64,000 nt of DNA from an uncultured Syntrophobacterales bacterium (GCA_903928915.1 CAIYSL010000015.1:1-64000); one strand, 5' to 3'. Shown: positions 53,252 through 62,779, numbered from the stretch's first letter. Translations and numbers: made by a program. The notes: generated by a model not told the origin, from the letters alone.

Positions 53252-53808
53252 AAGACAATCAGATGGTGATCCGCTGCCTCAACTGCGGAACGAAGAATCG
53301 CATTCCCCCCGAGCGGCTCCACGATAGACCGCTTTGCGGCAAGTGCGGCGCTACGATGGACGAGATGATCATCCGCTGTCTCGAATGCGGGACCAAGAAC
53401 CGGATGCCGGAAAACCGCCTCTCCGACCGGCCGCTCTGCGGCCAGTGCGGCAACCTGCTGGTCGCCACGGGCGATCAGGGACGTCCCTTCGCGGTGACCG
53501 ACGCCACCTTCGACCGGGAGGTCCTCTCCTCCCCCGGCTCGGTCCTCGTCGACTGCTGGGCCCCCTGGTGCGGCCCCTGCCGGACGGTGGCGCCGGTCCT
53601 CGACGAGCTGGCGGCCAAGTACGCGGGCGGGATCCGGATCGCCAAGCTCAACGTCGATGAAAACCCGGTGACCGCGTCGCGGTACGGCATCCGCAGCATT
53701 CCGACGATGCTCCTGTTCAAGGACGGCGACCTGGTCAACAGCCTGGTCGGTGCCCTGCCGAAAGAGACCATCGAAGGGCACCTCAGGTCCATCATGAAGA
53801 CCAACTGA
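53248..53808 (+). CDS. Thioredoxin with two N-terminal zinc ribbons
   Basis: This 186-residue protein is like thioredoxin 2 (TrxC), which has one N-terminal zinc ribbon, but here the ribbon is doubled. Ribbon 1 uses C10, C13, C30 and C33; ribbon 2 uses C44, C47, C64 and C67. The two read nearly alike ([13 protein letters not shown] and [13 protein letters not shown]). The thioredoxin domain follows with WCGPC at 107-111 and the cis-proline in [11 protein letters not shown]. It is a cytoplasmic disulfide reductase. It is translationally coupled to ybaK. Confidence 0.92.
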   Translation: MKDNQMVIRCLNCGTKNRIPPERLHDRPLCGKCGATMDEMIIRCLECGTKNRMPENRLSDRPLCGQCGNLLVATGDQGRPFAVTDATFDREVLSSPGSVLVDCWAPWCGPCRTVAPVLDELAAKYAGGIRIAKLNVDENPVTASRYGIRSIPTMLLFKDGDLVNSLVGALPKETIEGHLRSIMKTN

Positions 53809-53828
53809 CCGACGAAGGGACAGGAGCG

Positions 53829-54440
53829 ATGACCGCACCCGAACTCGAGCGTTCTCTGGTCTACCACTGCCGCGTCTTCGACGTGTACGAAGGGGACGTC
53901 CGCCTGCCCGACGACAGGATCGCCCGGCAGAGCTGGATCGACCACCGTCCCTGCATCGCCGTCGTCCCGGTGAACCCCGCGGGTAACCTCGTCCTGATCA
54001 ACCAGTACCGGCACGCCACCGGCGGGATGATCGTGGAGATCCCCGCCGGTAACATGGACCGGGAGGGGGAGACGGTGGAGCAGTGCGTTCAGCGGGAACT
54101 CGCCGAGGAGACGGGTTTTCAGGCGGGCAGGCTCGTCAAACTGTTCGAAGGATACCTGGTGCCCGGATACTGTAACGAGTACATGCACTTCTTTCTCGCC
54201 CTGGACCTCCGGCCGGCGACGCTTCCGGCCGACGAGGACGAGTACATCCAGACCATGACGGTCCCCTTCAGCGAGGCCCTCCGGATGATCAAGGAAAAGG
54301 AGATCATCGACGTGAAGACCGCGCTCGGCATCCAACTGGCCCGTGCCTACCGGGAAGAGGCGGCCCGGGAGGGCGTGCGCTCGCCGAGCCTCAGCGCAGC
54401 AGACGCTCCCGTTTCTCCAGTTCCACCTCCAGGGCCTTGA
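53829..54440 (+). CDS. NUDIX hydrolase (ADP-ribose pyrophosphatase type)
   Basis: This 203-residue enzyme has the NUDIX box GNMDREGETVEQCVQRELAE followed by ETGF (about 76-98), preceded by EIPAG, as in ADP-ribose pyrophosphatases that split ADP-ribose to AMP and ribose 5-phosphate. AGGAG precedes the ATG, 20 bases after the thioredoxin stop. The last 50 bases overlap the end of the convergent lipoprotein gene, and the final residues (after about 185) look unconserved. Confidence 0.9.
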   Translation: MTAPELERSLVYHCRVFDVYEGDVRLPDDRIARQSWIDHRPCIAVVPVNPAGNLVLINQYRHATGGMIVEIPAGNMDREGETVEQCVQRELAEETGFQAGRLVKLFEGYLVPGYCNEYMHFFLALDLRPATLPADEDEYIQTMTVPFSEALRMIKEKEIIDVKTALGIQLARAYREEAAREGVRSPSLSAADAPVSPVPPPGP

Positions 54441-54948
54441 GCCGCCCGAGGTCCCGCTTCAGCCGCTCGTTCTCCTGGGTAAGCGCCGCCGTCTCCCTCA
54501 GGAGCCGCTCCGTCAGCTCCTGAACCTTGCGGTTCAGGGCTTCGTTCTCCCGCATCGCTCCGGTCCGTTCCGTGCGGATCTGCTCCGTCATCAGCCGGTC
54601 CCACCGGCTTTCCTGGCGCAAGGCGGTGATCTCGTCGATCAGCCGGATGAAGGCCTCCGCGGCCGCCCGGCAGCGCCCCTGGGGGTAGCGTTCGCTGAGG
54701 CCGGCGAATACGCCGCGGGCCTTGGCCATCTCCGCCCCGTCCGATTGGTTGAGGAGCGCCCCCCCTGCGAAAAGCAGGTCGCAATCCTCGACCGGAGGGG
54801 AGACAGGGGCAGGCGCCTCCCTGGCGGCGGACTGCTTCGCGGGCTTCGCGACGGCGCTCTCCTGTTCCGCTGCCGGCGGCGCGGCGGCGCACCCCGCAAG
54901 GAGCACGAGCACTGCCAGCCGCAGGGGGGTTGTCCGCAGTCGGTTCAT
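54391..54948 (-). CDS. Coiled-coil lipoprotein (QseG-like)
   Basis: This 185-residue protein has the lipoprotein signal LRLAVLVLLAGC (Cys about 20), a proline-rich linker, an alpha-helical region with a TPR-like look (about 57-105) and a C-terminal coiled coil from about 110 (ERLLRETAALTQENERLKRDL). This plan resembles QseG/YfhG lipoproteins encoded beside membrane sensors. It starts within the last bases of the GGDEF gene (ATGA), so the two are coupled. Its 3' end overlaps the NUDIX gene by 50 bases. Confidence 0.72.
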   Translation of the reverse strand: MNRLRTTPLRLAVLVLLAGCAAAPPAAEQESAVAKPAKQSAAREAPAPVSPPVEDCDLLFAGGALLNQSDGAEMAKARGVFAGLSERYPQGRCRAAAEAFIRLIDEITALRQESRWDRLMTEQIRTERTGAMRENEALNRKVQELTERLLRETAALTQENERLKRDLGRLKALEVELEKRERLLR

Positions 54949-56276
54949 TCGCCTTGGAGGTCCTTCTCCGTCACGTAGTTGCTCCCGGGGAGCGTCTTGG
55001 CGTACTCTTTCAGCCGGGCGGCCGCTTCGGCCATCTCGAGGGGACCTGCGAACCGGGAACCGTCGTCGGTCACGATGGCGATCGTCACGCTGAGCAGCGG
55101 AAAGGCCTGCTCGACCCCCTTCCGGTCCCTTCCGACGAAGAATCCCCGGTCGCGGTCCGCTTCGCTGTAGTACCTCCCCATCCGCGCGGCAAACCCGGCA
55201 ACGATCCGTCCGCAGAGCTCCTCCGCCCGTCCCGGCAGGGCGAGGATCACGAAATCGTCCCCGCCCACATGGCCCAGGAAGTCCTCCGGTGTCCCCCCTT
55301 CCCGCATGGTTTCGGCAAGGAGACCGGCGACATCCTTGATCACCTCGCTGCCCCAGGCATAGCCGTAGTTATCGGCAAAGGGCTTGAAGTTGTCAAGGTC
55401 AACGTGGCAGAGCGCGAAGGGGCGTTTCGCCTCCCGTCGGTTGATGATCTCCTGCTCGATCGCCCGGTTCCCCGGAAGCCCCGTGAGCGGGTTCGCGTCC
55501 AGGCTGCGTTCTTCGAGGACCTTGAGCCGCCGGCTCATCACCCCGAAGGCGTGGGCGAGGCTGCCGATCTCATCGCGGCGGTCCGTACGGAAATCGTAAT
55601 CGAAATTCCCCTCGGCGATCAGGCCGGTCGCCCGTTCGAGCCGGCGGAGCGGCCGGGAGATGTTGGTGGTGACGAGCAGGACCAGCGCGAGCCCCACCAC
55701 CAGGCTCACGGCGCTGAGCGCGACCGTCAGCCGCGTGGCCGCGACGCCCCGCTCCCTGATCTCGTTCAACCGCACATCGATTGCCTGCTCGGCGCTCTTC
55801 TGGAGGCCCCGGAGGTGAAGGGCCATTTCGTCGATCGCGGCCCTGCCGCTCGTTTCGGAAATCGCCTGCGCGGCGTCGTCGTTGCCGCCCCCGATCAGCT
55901 CGACCTCCCGGGAAAAGACCTCGGCGTACCGGCCGTGCAGCGGGGTGAGCTTAGCGAGCGCCGGCGCGGCCCCGGGGAAGCTGTTGCGCCGCAGCTGTTC
56001 GAGCACGCCGTTGAACTCCTGCGCGCGGGAACGGAACATCTCCGCGAAGGCCTGGTCCCGCAGCACCAGGTAGCGCCGCTCGGAATTCTGCTGGGCGATC
56101 AGGGTGTCGATCAGCTTCTTGCTGAGATCGACGACCGCCACATCCTCGCTGATAATCCGGTAGGCGGTCTCGTGCAGTTGCCGCAGGCTGAAGATGGCGT
56201 AGGCGCTGGCAAGGACGGTGAGCAGCGCCATCGCCAGATAGCTCAACAGCAGCTTACGGTATATGGTCAGCTTCAT
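54945..56276 (-). CDS. Membrane sensor with HAMP and GGDEF-family domain
   Basis: This 443-residue protein has a membrane helix at 9-29, a periplasmic four-helix sensor (30-182), a second helix 185-205, HAMP (206-255) and a GGDEF-family domain with LTGLPGN (265), VDLDNFKPFADNYGYAWG (292) and the active loop GGDDF (338-342). The third position is Asp where most cyclases have Glu, and no RxxD inhibitory site precedes it, so cyclase activity is doubtful. ATG 56276 gives a membrane helix at the N-terminus; the frame is open to 56396. Coupled to the lipoprotein gene. Confidence 0.85.
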   Translation of the reverse strand: MKLTIYRKLLLSYLAMALLTVLASAYAIFSLRQLHETAYRIISEDVAVVDLSKKLIDTLIAQQNSERRYLVLRDQAFAEMFRSRAQEFNGVLEQLRRNSFPGAAPALAKLTPLHGRYAEVFSREVELIGGGNDDAAQAISETSGRAAIDEMALHLRGLQKSAEQAIDVRLNEIRERGVAATRLTVALSAVSLVVGLALVLLVTTNISRPLRRLERATGLIAEGNFDYDFRTDRRDEIGSLAHAFGVMSRRLKVLEERSLDANPLTGLPGNRAIEQEIINRREAKRPFALCHVDLDNFKPFADNYGYAWGSEVIKDVAGLLAETMREGGTPEDFLGHVGGDDFVILALPGRAEELCGRIVAGFAARMGRYYSEADRDRGFFVGRDRKGVEQAFPLLSVTIAIVTDDGSRFAGPLEMAEAAARLKEYAKTLPGSNYVTEKDLQGE

Positions 56277-56538
56277 CGGGCCCCCGAGAACCGCACCCGG
56301 TATCACGCGTGCAGTGAATCCGCCGGCACGCACATTCCCCGCGGGTTGCCGCAGGGAGGTCTTGATTGAGTAGCATACCCGCCGGGTGTTATGCAAAGGG
56401 GTTTTCCGGAAACGATCGCTGCGGCGCCGAAAAAAAGCCCTCCCCTTTTGGCAGCCGATCTGCTACATACCACCCGCTTGCTGCCCCGCGGGGCGGGGTC
56501 GAGGCGCGGGAACGAATCGAGCGGCAGGGATACGGGGG

Positions 56539-57480
56539 ATGGACGAAACGCGGGATTATCGCGGGCTGCTCCGCGAGGGAATCAGGGCCGGCCTGAGGCG
56601 CGGCTGGAGCGGGTATCTCTGGATGATGAAGATCATCCTCCCGATCTCGCTTCTCACCGCACTGCTCGACTGGAGCGGCCTGTTGAACCATCTGGATTTT
56701 CTGCTCACGCCCCTGATGGGGTTTCTGAGCCTCCCGCCGAGCGCCGCGCTGCCGCTCATCGCCGGCATGCTGAGCTCGGTGTATGCGGGTATCGCCGCGA
56801 TGGCCGTCCTCCCCTTCAGCGCGGCCCAGATGACGCTGATGGCCGTGTTCATCCTGATGTGTCACTCGCTGCTCCAGGAGGGGATCATCCAGGGGCAGTC
56901 CGGCATCCACCCATTGAAGGCAACCCTGGTCCGCTTTGTCGCCGCCGTGGTTACGGTCCTGCTGATCGCCCCCTGGGTGGGGAGCTCTCCGGAGATGCCC
57001 GCGCCGACCGGCGGCATTGCCGCCGGTCAACCGGCATTCGCGCAGATGCTCCGCCACTGGGCCGGGACGACGCTGATGCTCGCGGTCAAGGTCTTCTTCA
57101 TCATCATGGCCCTGCTCATCTTCCTGGAGTGCCTCAAGTCCTTCGACCTGGTCGAGGGGCTCGTCCGCTCCCTGGGCCCCTTCCTGAAGGTGATGGGCCT
57201 CGACCAGCGGGTGGGGTTCCTCTGGATGACCGCGGTCATCTTCGGCCTCTCCTACGGCGGGGCGATCATCGTGGAGGAGGCCAAGAGCGGCCACCTGAGC
57301 CGCGACGAGCTGGAGATCCTGCATCTCTCCATCGGGATGAACCACTCGATGGTCGAAGACCCGCCCCTGTTCCTGCCGATGGGGATCCACCCGCTCTGGA
57401 TCTATCTCCCCCGTCTGGTCATGGCCATCGTCACCGTCCGGCTGCTCCGGCTCTGGCAGCGCTTCCGCGCAGCCGCCTGA
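56539..57480 (+). CDS. Nucleoside-recognition (Gate domain) membrane protein
   Basis: This 313-residue membrane protein has about eight helices and two Gate-type modules, as in SpmA/SpmB and the FeoB C-terminus: PISLLTALLDWSGLLNHLDF with LPLIAGMLSSVYAGIAAMAVL, and LIFLECLKSFDLVEGLVRSLG with GLSYGGAIIVEEAKSG. GGGGG precedes ATG 56539. It converges on the chemosensory operon and shows no operon partner. A transport role is likely, the substrate unknown. Confidence 0.8.
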   Translation: MDETRDYRGLLREGIRAGLRRGWSGYLWMMKIILPISLLTALLDWSGLLNHLDFLLTPLMGFLSLPPSAALPLIAGMLSSVYAGIAAMAVLPFSAAQMTLMAVFILMCHSLLQEGIIQGQSGIHPLKATLVRFVAAVVTVLLIAPWVGSSPEMPAPTGGIAAGQPAFAQMLRHWAGTTLMLAVKVFFIIMALLIFLECLKSFDLVEGLVRSLGPFLKVMGLDQRVGFLWMTAVIFGLSYGGAIIVEEAKSGHLSRDELEILHLSIGMNHSMVEDPPLFLPMGIHPLWIYLPRLVMAIVTVRLLRLWQRFRAAA

Positions 57481-57556
57481 GCGTTGCCGCGTCCGCGCCC
57501 GCTGAGCCTCGCTGGAGCCGGCGACGGCTCCGCGGGCAGCGCAGAGCGATGCGGCC

Positions 57557-58753
57557 TCAGCAGAGGCTCACCTTCAGGATGGAGAAGTCATCGTCGAGGG
57601 TTTCCCGGCCGCGCATCCGCTGGAGGAAGGGGTACAGGGCCTCGACCTCCTCGGCCTCCTCCAGGGGATGGGGAAGGAGATAGGCCCCCAGCTCTTCCAC
57701 CGTCCACATCTGCCCGTCCGCACGATCCACCTCGTACGCCCCGTCGGAGAAAAGGTACAGGCGCGCCGGAGACGGCAGGGCGATGGCGCCGCCCTGATAG
57801 GTCGAATCGGGCATCCCGCCGATGAAGAAATTCGGGGTGATGAGCGGATGGATCCCGCCGTCCATCAGCAGCAGCGCCGGGGGGTGGCCCCCGCTGGCGT
57901 AGCTGAGCACCCGGGTGGCGCGGTTGAACACGCCGTACCAGATCGTGAAGTACAGTCCGTTGTGGTCTTCCATCGGGAAGGCGCCGTTGAGGGAGGTCAG
58001 GACCTGTTCCGGGACCGTGAAGTCCGTGTTCCGCAGGCTCTGGCTGCGCAGGACATTCAGGGCGGAAACCGAGAGCAGCGCAGCGCCGACCCCGTGGCCG
58101 CAAACGTCCAGGAGGTACATGGCGAACCGCTCCTCGTCGATCCAGTGGTAGCCGAAGCAGTCGCCGCCGAGCTGGGTGGAGGGGACGTAGCGCCAGCGGG
58201 CCTGGATCGCCCCGGCGGTGATGGGCGGCGGCAGGAGCGAGACCACGTAGTCGGCGGCGATGGCCAGCTCCGAGGCCAGGGCCTGCTGGCTCGCCAGGAG
58301 GGCGTCGTAGGCCTCGTTGCGCTGGAGGAGGTTGATGTACGCCGCGGAGTGGTAGCGGATCCGCGCGATCAGCTCGACCGAGTCGGGGAGCTTCACCAGG
58401 TAGTCGTTGGCCCCCCGGGCGAAGGCCTCCGCCTTGGTGGCGGGCTCCTCCTTCGTGGACAGGACGATCAGCGGGATATGCCGCAGCCGGGGGTGGGACC
58501 GGAAGAACTTGACCAGGGTCATCCCGTCGATCTCCGGCATGACGAGGTCCTGGAGGATCACCGTGGGCGAGACGTCCAGGGCCTTCTGGAGCGCCTGGCT
58601 GGGGTCCGCGCAGTAGTGGAAGGTGATGTCCGGCTCCGCCTCCAGCATCCGCTTCACCGCCGCTGCGACGATCGCCTGATCGTCGATCAACAGGACCGTG
58701 ATGCCGTGCTCGGTGAGCGTGGCCGCCAGGGGTGCCGTTTCCGGTATGGTCAT
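57557..58753 (-). CDS. Response regulator with PP2C (SpoIIE/RsbU-type) phosphatase output
   Basis: This 398-residue protein has a receiver domain with D24-D25, phospho-acceptor D69 (VILQDLVMP) and K101, a coiled linker (135-175), and a PP2C domain with GGD (196-198), DVCGHGVGAALL (216-227), YASGGHPPALLL, LFSDGAYEV and the final DDDFSILKV. All metal-binding aspartates expected of SpoIIE-type phosphatases are present. Its start overlaps cheB by four bases. It takes the place that WspR holds in Wsp operons, so the kinase CheA-REC or its receiver should control this phosphatase. Its target, probably a STAS-domain anti-antagonist, is not in the window. Confidence 0.9.
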   Translation of the reverse strand: MTIPETAPLAATLTEHGITVLLIDDQAIVAAAVKRMLEAEPDITFHYCADPSQALQKALDVSPTVILQDLVMPEIDGMTLVKFFRSHPRLRHIPLIVLSTKEEPATKAEAFARGANDYLVKLPDSVELIARIRYHSAAYINLLQRNEAYDALLASQQALASELAIAADYVVSLLPPPITAGAIQARWRYVPSTQLGGDCFGYHWIDEERFAMYLLDVCGHGVGAALLSVSALNVLRSQSLRNTDFTVPEQVLTSLNGAFPMEDHNGLYFTIWYGVFNRATRVLSYASGGHPPALLLMDGGIHPLITPNFFIGGMPDSTYQGGAIALPSPARLYLFSDGAYEVDRADGQMWTVEELGAYLLPHPLEEAEEVEALYPFLQRMRGRETLDDDFSILKVSLC

Positions 58754-59796
58754 GAGCGGGGATCCTTTCGGAAGGGTTCGGCATGGCCGGGATGCGGGGC
58801 AAATCTCCGGCGGATGGCCCCGGCGATCTGATTGAGGGGAAGGATCTCGACCGCGGCGTCGATCTCCGCGGCGGCGGCCGGCATCCCGTAAACGACGGAA
58901 CTCTTCTCGTCCTGGGCGATGGTGTGCCAGCCGGCCTTCCTGAGGGCCGCCAGCCCCTGGGCGCCGTCCCGACCCATACCGGTCAGGAGCGCCGCCACGT
59001 CCCGGCGCGGCCAGTGGTTCACCAGGCTGAGGAAAAAGGCGTTCACCGAGGGCCGGTAGGGGTAGTCCCGCGGCTCGGGGGTGTAGTGGAGGGCCAGGTC
59101 CGCGCCCAGGACGAGGTGATCGTCCGTGACGGCCAACAGGACCTTCCCGGCCGCGGGGTGCATCCCCTCCCGGGCCGCCTCCACCGTGAGCGGCGTATGG
59201 GAATCGAGCCAGTCCGCCATCCCCCGGCCGAACTTGGCGTCCACGTGCTGGACCACGACGAGGGCGGCCCCCAGGTCCGCCGGCAGGGCCGCCAGGAGAT
59301 CCGCCAGGGCCTTCGGCCCGCCCGTCGATGCGCCGATGGCGACCAGCGGCGGCGCGGCGCGCCTTCCGCCGGGTGCGGGGCCACCCCCCTGCGGGGCTGC
59401 CGGGGGCTTCTGGAGAAGCTTTTCGATCGTGGCGATCTTCTTGACGAGCGCCCGGCCGCCCTCGCTTCCCGGCCCGGAGGCGGGCAGGGCCACGGCATCC
59501 AGGGCCCCGCTCCCCATCGCCGCGAAGACCCGGGCGGCGTTCTTCTCCACGGTGTCGGTCACGATCAGGATGGCGCAGGGGGTCTCCTTCATGATCCGGG
59601 CCGTGGCCCGGACCCCGTCCAGGACGGGCAGGTCCAGGTCCATCAGGATCAGGTCCGGCCGGTCCCGACGGCACTTCTCCAAGGCCTCCGGGCCGCTTGC
59701 GGCCACCCAGGCCAGGGCGTGGCCGGCCGGCGAGGCGATCAGCTTCTTCAGCAGCTCGGCGGCGGCAGTCTGGGCGCTGGCGATGGCGATCCTCAT
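58750..59796 (-). CDS. cheB: Chemotaxis-type methylesterase CheB (WspF-like)
   Basis: This 348-residue protein removes methyl groups from the pathway's receptor. The receiver domain (1-115) keeps D53 (LILMDLDLP), but the acidic pair near residue 8 is replaced by IASAQT, as in the weak-pocket WspF branch. The esterase domain has the triad S157 (AIGASTGGP), H184 (VVQHVDAKF) and D278 (TGMGRDGA). It overlaps both cheA and the PP2C gene by four bases. Confidence 0.9.
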   Translation of the reverse strand: MRIAIASAQTAAAELLKKLIASPAGHALAWVAASGPEALEKCRRDRPDLILMDLDLPVLDGVRATARIMKETPCAILIVTDTVEKNAARVFAAMGSGALDAVALPASGPGSEGGRALVKKIATIEKLLQKPPAAPQGGGPAPGGRRAAPPLVAIGASTGGPKALADLLAALPADLGAALVVVQHVDAKFGRGMADWLDSHTPLTVEAAREGMHPAAGKVLLAVTDDHLVLGADLALHYTPEPRDYPYRPSVNAFFLSLVNHWPRRDVAALLTGMGRDGAQGLAALRKAGWHTIAQDEKSSVVYGMPAAAAEIDAAVEILPLNQIAGAIRRRFAPHPGHAEPFRKDPRS

Positions 59797-62114
59797 GGCG
59801 TCTGTGCCTCCCCGATCAGGTCGCGGACGACCTTGAGCAGCGTCTCGTCGTGGAAGCTGCCCTTGGTCAGGTAATAGTCGGCCCCCGCCTCCAGCCCCCG
59901 CAGGCGGTCCTCTTCGCGGTCCTTGTAGGAGACGATCATCACCGGCAGGTCCCGGAGGAGGGGGTCGGCCTTGATCTTGCGGACCAGCTCGATCCCGTTC
60001 ATCCGCGGCATGTCCACGTCCGAGACGACCAGGTCGAAGGCGCCGGCCCGGAGGGTGTTCCAGCCGTCGATCCCGTCCACGGCCACGCTGACCTCGTATC
60101 CCTCCGTCTCCAGGAGCTTCCGTTCCACCTCGCGCACCGTCAGGGAGTCGTCCACGACCAGGATCCGCTTGCCTTTCCCGGGTTGGCGATCCCCGCCCGG
60201 CGCGCCCACCTTGCGGGGACGGCCGTGGGCGAGCAGCTGGTCGATCGACCGGACCAGGTCGTCCACGTCCAGGATCAAGACGGGCGAGCCGTCCTCGAGG
60301 ATGGCCCCGGCGCTGATGTTGGCGAGCTTTCCCAGGCGGCTGTCGAGGGGACGGACCACCAGGTCCCGCTGGCCGAGGAATCGATCCACCACGAGCCCGA
60401 AGCGGTTCAGCCGGTCGCTGAAGACGAGCAGGTGGCAGGGGTCGGTCCCCCCGGCGGGATGGGGGAGCCGAAAGAGCTGCCGGGCGTCCACGATTCCGAT
60501 GTTCTCCCCGTCGAGGCTGGTGAACTGCCGGTCTTCGACGACGCGCAGCGATCCGCAGGGGACCTGGAGGAGGCGGTCGATCCGGGTGAGCGGCATGGCG
60601 TAGGTTTCGGCTCCGATCTCGACGAGGAGTGTCCGGACGACCGACAGGGTCAGGGGCAAGAGCAGGACGAAGCGGGTCCCCGTGCCCTCGACGGACTCCA
60701 CGCGCACCGACCCGCCCACCTCCTGGGCCATGGTGAACACCACGTCCAGGCCGACCCCCCGCCCGGAGATCTCCGTCACCTTCCCTGCCGTGGTGAACCC
60801 GGGGAGGAAGAGAAACTCCAGCAGTTCGCCCTTCGTCAGCCCCGCGGCCATGTCCGGATGGACGAGCCCCCGTTCCACGACCTTCGCCCGGAGCCGCTCG
60901 AGCGCGATCCCCCGGCCGTCGTCCGCCACGACGATGTTGAGCATCCCGGCCACGTGCCGGGCCTCGACGGTCAGCCGCCCCTCGGCCGGCTTACCCGCCC
61001 GCCCGCGCTCCGGGGGTGTCTCCAGGCCGTGGTCCAGGGCATTGCGGACCAGGTGCGCAAGCGGGGCCTCCAACTTCTCCAGGATGTCCCGGTCCACCGG
61101 CGTCGCCTCACCGAGGACCTCCAGGCGGACCCTCTTGCCCAGCTCCCGGGCCGTGTCCCGGACCAGCCGGGCGACGCCGTGCAGACCGTCGGAGAAGGGC
61201 TGCATGCGGCTGGCCACGACCTCGTCGTACAGGCGGTGGGCGAGCTTCTCCAGGCGCCGCGAGGAGAGTTCGAAGTCCACCGTGTGGTCCGCCGTGAGGT
61301 GATGGATCCGCGCGAACTCGTCGAGAACCTCCCTCAGCCGCAGGACCGTCTCCCGGTCGGCCTCCCGGTCCAGTGCCTCCAGGAGATGCTCCAGACTGCT
61401 CGTCAGGGGTGGGAAGGCCTTCTTGATCCTGAGCAGGGCCGGATAGAAGGTCTTGATCGACTGGGTCTGGACCAGACACTCCCCGGCCAGCCCCATCAGC
61501 CGGTCGAGGTTTTCCGCCATCACCCGGACGATGCCGCCCTCTCCCCGTTCCGGGGCCGCCGGCCGGGGGATCTCCTCCGCGCCCGAAGCGGGTGTCGCGG
61601 CTGCCTCCGCGGCCGGCGGGGGACTACCCGGCGCACGAATCGGGGCCGCAGAAGCCGGGGATGGCCCGGGGGGCGGCGCCGGGGCGCACGGCGGATCCGT
61701 CTGCCCTGCCAGGGAAGCGCGGATCTCCCGGGCCATCCGGTCGAACTCGGCCTCCCGCTCCGCGATCCAGCCGGGGATGGCGGTTGCCTCGCGGCGGGCC
61801 ATGGCGGCGTACTGGTCGTTCCCCTTGAGCAGCAGGTCCACGTGCTCGCCTGTCAGTACCAGCGTTTCCTTCTGGACCGCAGCCAGGAGGTCCTCCATGG
61901 CGTGGGCAAGGCTGACCGCCTGGGTAAGCCCCACGATCCGTGCAGCCCCCTTGAGGGAATGGGCCGCCCGCATCAGGGGTTCGATGCGCTCCGGGGCCTG
62001 ATTCGCCTCGGCCTGGACCAGCCCCTCCTCCAGGACGCGGGTGTGGTTCTCCAGCTCCACCTTGAGCAGGTCCAGGAGCAGCGGATCGAAGCTGGCAGCG
62101 GAGGGTGGGCTCAT
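59793..62114 (-). CDS. cheA: Hybrid chemosensory kinase CheA-REC (WspE-like)
   Basis: This 773-residue protein has an Hpt domain with H52 (AAHSLKGAARIVG), an alanine/proline linker (about 140-200), the kinase core with LVRNALDHGLE, VADDGRGIAL and GRGVGLDVV, a CheW-like domain (about 490-630) and a C-terminal receiver from 650 with D699 (LVVSDVDMP). CheA with a fused receiver is the WspE/FrzE plan of alternative, non-flagellar pathways. It overlaps cheB and cheW by four bases each. Confidence 0.93.
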   Translation of the reverse strand: MSPPSAASFDPLLLDLLKVELENHTRVLEEGLVQAEANQAPERIEPLMRAAHSLKGAARIVGLTQAVSLAHAMEDLLAAVQKETLVLTGEHVDLLLKGNDQYAAMARREATAIPGWIAEREAEFDRMAREIRASLAGQTDPPCAPAPPPGPSPASAAPIRAPGSPPPAAEAAATPASGAEEIPRPAAPERGEGGIVRVMAENLDRLMGLAGECLVQTQSIKTFYPALLRIKKAFPPLTSSLEHLLEALDREADRETVLRLREVLDEFARIHHLTADHTVDFELSSRRLEKLAHRLYDEVVASRMQPFSDGLHGVARLVRDTARELGKRVRLEVLGEATPVDRDILEKLEAPLAHLVRNALDHGLETPPERGRAGKPAEGRLTVEARHVAGMLNIVVADDGRGIALERLRAKVVERGLVHPDMAAGLTKGELLEFLFLPGFTTAGKVTEISGRGVGLDVVFTMAQEVGGSVRVESVEGTGTRFVLLLPLTLSVVRTLLVEIGAETYAMPLTRIDRLLQVPCGSLRVVEDRQFTSLDGENIGIVDARQLFRLPHPAGGTDPCHLLVFSDRLNRFGLVVDRFLGQRDLVVRPLDSRLGKLANISAGAILEDGSPVLILDVDDLVRSIDQLLAHGRPRKVGAPGGDRQPGKGKRILVVDDSLTVREVERKLLETEGYEVSVAVDGIDGWNTLRAGAFDLVVSDVDMPRMNGIELVRKIKADPLLRDLPVMIVSYKDREEDRLRGLEAGADYYLTKGSFHDETLLKVVRDLIGEAQTP

Positions 62115-62779
62115 GGGGCGAGACTCCTGGTCAGGGCGGCGAACAGCTTCTCCTCGGCGATCAGGCCGATGGTCCTGTCCTCCCCGGGGAAGATGCCCGC
62201 GGTGAGCGCCCGGACGGACTTGGCCGCCGTAGCCGGGAGCCCCCGCAGGGCCTCCGGCGGGAAGCGGCGCACGCCCAGGACTTCGTCGGCGGCAAAGGCA
62301 AAGCGGTGTCCCTGACGGGCGACGACGACGAGGCGGGGGTAGGCGGTGCGGCCGACCGTGCCCGTTTCCCCGGCGGGGATCTCCATCAGGGCCGCCAGCG
62401 ACATACAGCAGATCAGCTCCCCGTTCACGTTGACGATCCCCGTGAACACCTCACCGGTCCTGAGGGGGATGCTGTGCGGCGGGACCGTCTCGGCCGCCTC
62501 CTGGAAAAAGACGGTCTTGAGCGCCAGGAGCTCCGGCCCGAGGCGAAAGACGACGACCGACAGGGTTTCCGCCTCCGCTTCGTCTTTCGGAGCGGCCAGG
62601 AGCTTCGCCAGCTCTTCGGGATAGTCCCGGGGGGACTGGCGGTCCAGGAGGCGGCGTCCCGCCGCGGTGTAGACAGGGCAGTGCCGGCAATGGCCCAGGC
62701 CGGCCAGTTCCGGGCAGCTCTTGTCGCCGAACACGCCCGTTTCCTTCCAGCAGGCGCTGCTAAGGCCCGGCTGTTCCAT
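62111..62779 (-). CDS. cheW: CheW-like coupling protein with Cys-rich N-terminus (WspD-like)
   Basis: This 222-residue protein has an N-terminal extension with C10, C22, C31 and C34 (CWKETGVFGDKSCPELAG and HCRHCPVYTAAGRRLLDR), the mark of WspD, and then a CheW domain with VFTGIVNVNGELICCMSLAAL. It couples receptor to kinase. Its first 20 bases overlap the end of the cheR gene and its end overlaps cheA. Confidence 0.9.
   Translation of the reverse strand: MEQPGLSSACWKETGVFGDKSCPELAGLGHCRHCPVYTAAGRRLLDRQSPRDYPEELAKLLAAPKDEAEAETLSVVVFRLGPELLALKTVFFQEAAETVPPHSIPLRTGEVFTGIVNVNGELICCMSLAALMEIPAGETGTVGRTAYPRLVVVARQGHRFAFAADEVLGVRRFPPEALRGLPATAAKSVRALTAGIFPGEDRTIGLIAEEKLFAALTRSLAP

Noticed and set aside
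59697-62315. 872-codon open frame antisense to cheA
   Set aside because: It is a GC-driven shadow; its translation is low in order and matches nothing, while the minus strand encodes all CheA motifs.
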